Assembly (NCBI GenBank): GCA_018822065.1
Contig: JAHJKV010000181.1
Span: 1 to 6,001 of the forward strand
Reading direction: 5' to 3'
Source: Pseudomonadota bacterium
Lineage (GTDB): Bacteria > Desulfobacterota > Desulfovibrionia > Desulfovibrionales > Desulfovibrionaceae
Length of the DNA: 6,001 nt
The notes below the pieces were generated by a model. The model saw only the letters and a list, made by a program, of their open reading frames with translations, was not told the DNA's origin and did not search any database. The position numbers and the translations under genes are program-made. This document shows positions 5,901-6,001 of this stretch, piece after piece. Each line of letters opens with the position of its first letter. Within the stretch, counting starts at the first letter, position 1.

Positions 5901-6001
5901 AAACGTTTATCGTCTCCTGGTTCGAACCTGGAATCTCAAGTCCGACCAACAGCATGTCGTCGTTTTGTTTGTAGCGGCAAAACCGCATGACACCGTCCCA
6001 C
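5899..6001 (-). CDS. C-terminal end of a probable SpoIIE/RsbU-type PP2C protein phosphatase (5' part outside window)
   Basis: Only the last 33 residues are visible, ending in a TAG at 5899-5901. The segment RYKQNDDMLLVGLEI matches the closing strand of SpoIIE/RsbU-type PP2C phosphatases, whose signature is a metal-binding Asp pair followed by Thr and a hydrophobic run (DDxT[LV]); the Asp pair is present, but Leu stands where Thr is usual. Such enzymes remove phosphate from STAS-domain serines, and the next gene encodes a STAS domain 10 nt away, which supports the assignment. Many relatives carry an N-terminal receiver or sensor domain; whether this one does cannot be seen. Evidence is short, so the call rests on both motif and context. 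Confidence 0.68.
   Translation of the reverse strand, partial: WDGVMRFCRYKQNDDMLLVGLEIPGSNQETINV

Noticed and set aside
5079..5990. A 303-codon plus-strand frame opposite the kinase-STAS gene
   Set aside because: It spans three clear minus-strand genes and their junctions and shows no recognisable motif; it is a codon-bias shadow.

Overview
The window is one compact, single-direction gene block. Every gene lies on the minus strand, so transcription runs from base 6001 towards base 1. In that order it reads: the tail of a SpoIIE/RsbU-type PP2C phosphatase, a GHKL kinase-STAS fusion, cheA, cheW, cheD, cheR, and the first two thirds of cheB. Gene junctions are very tight: 10 nt, 1 nt, a 17-nt overlap, 83 nt, 29 nt and 0 nt. 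Each gene has a purine-rich ribosome-binding site, usually inside the end of the previous gene. No promoter, strong terminator, tRNA, rRNA, IS element or CRISPR array is visible, and no stretch over 83 nt lacks a gene, so this looks like the middle of a longer operon.

The DNA is fairly GC-rich with mixed codon use. The gene content (CheD, a long two-Hpt CheA, and partner-switching proteins beside chemotaxis genes) suggests a Gram-negative environmental bacterium. A deltaproteobacterium, perhaps related to Desulfovibrionales, is my best guess, but this is inference without a database search.

Functionally there are two linked modules. Bases 5145-6001 encode a partner-switching pair: a PP2C serine phosphatase and a protein joining an RsbW-like serine kinase/ATP-binding domain to an SpoIIAA-like STAS domain with a candidate phosphoserine. 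Bases 1-5143 encode a chemosensory signalling core (CheA kinase and CheW coupler) and a full adaptation set (CheD, CheR methyltransferase, CheB methylesterase). No CheY, CheC, CheZ, CheX or chemoreceptor lies in the window.

Two points stand out. The CheD has lost the conserved catalytic cysteine (Gly34 in the GSC position) and the conserved threonine (Cys28), while keeping the histidine (His51) at the right spacing, so it is predicted not to be a standard glutamine deamidase. The GHKL-STAS fusion between a PP2C phosphatase and CheA suggests that serine partner switching and histidine-aspartate chemosensory signalling are wired together.
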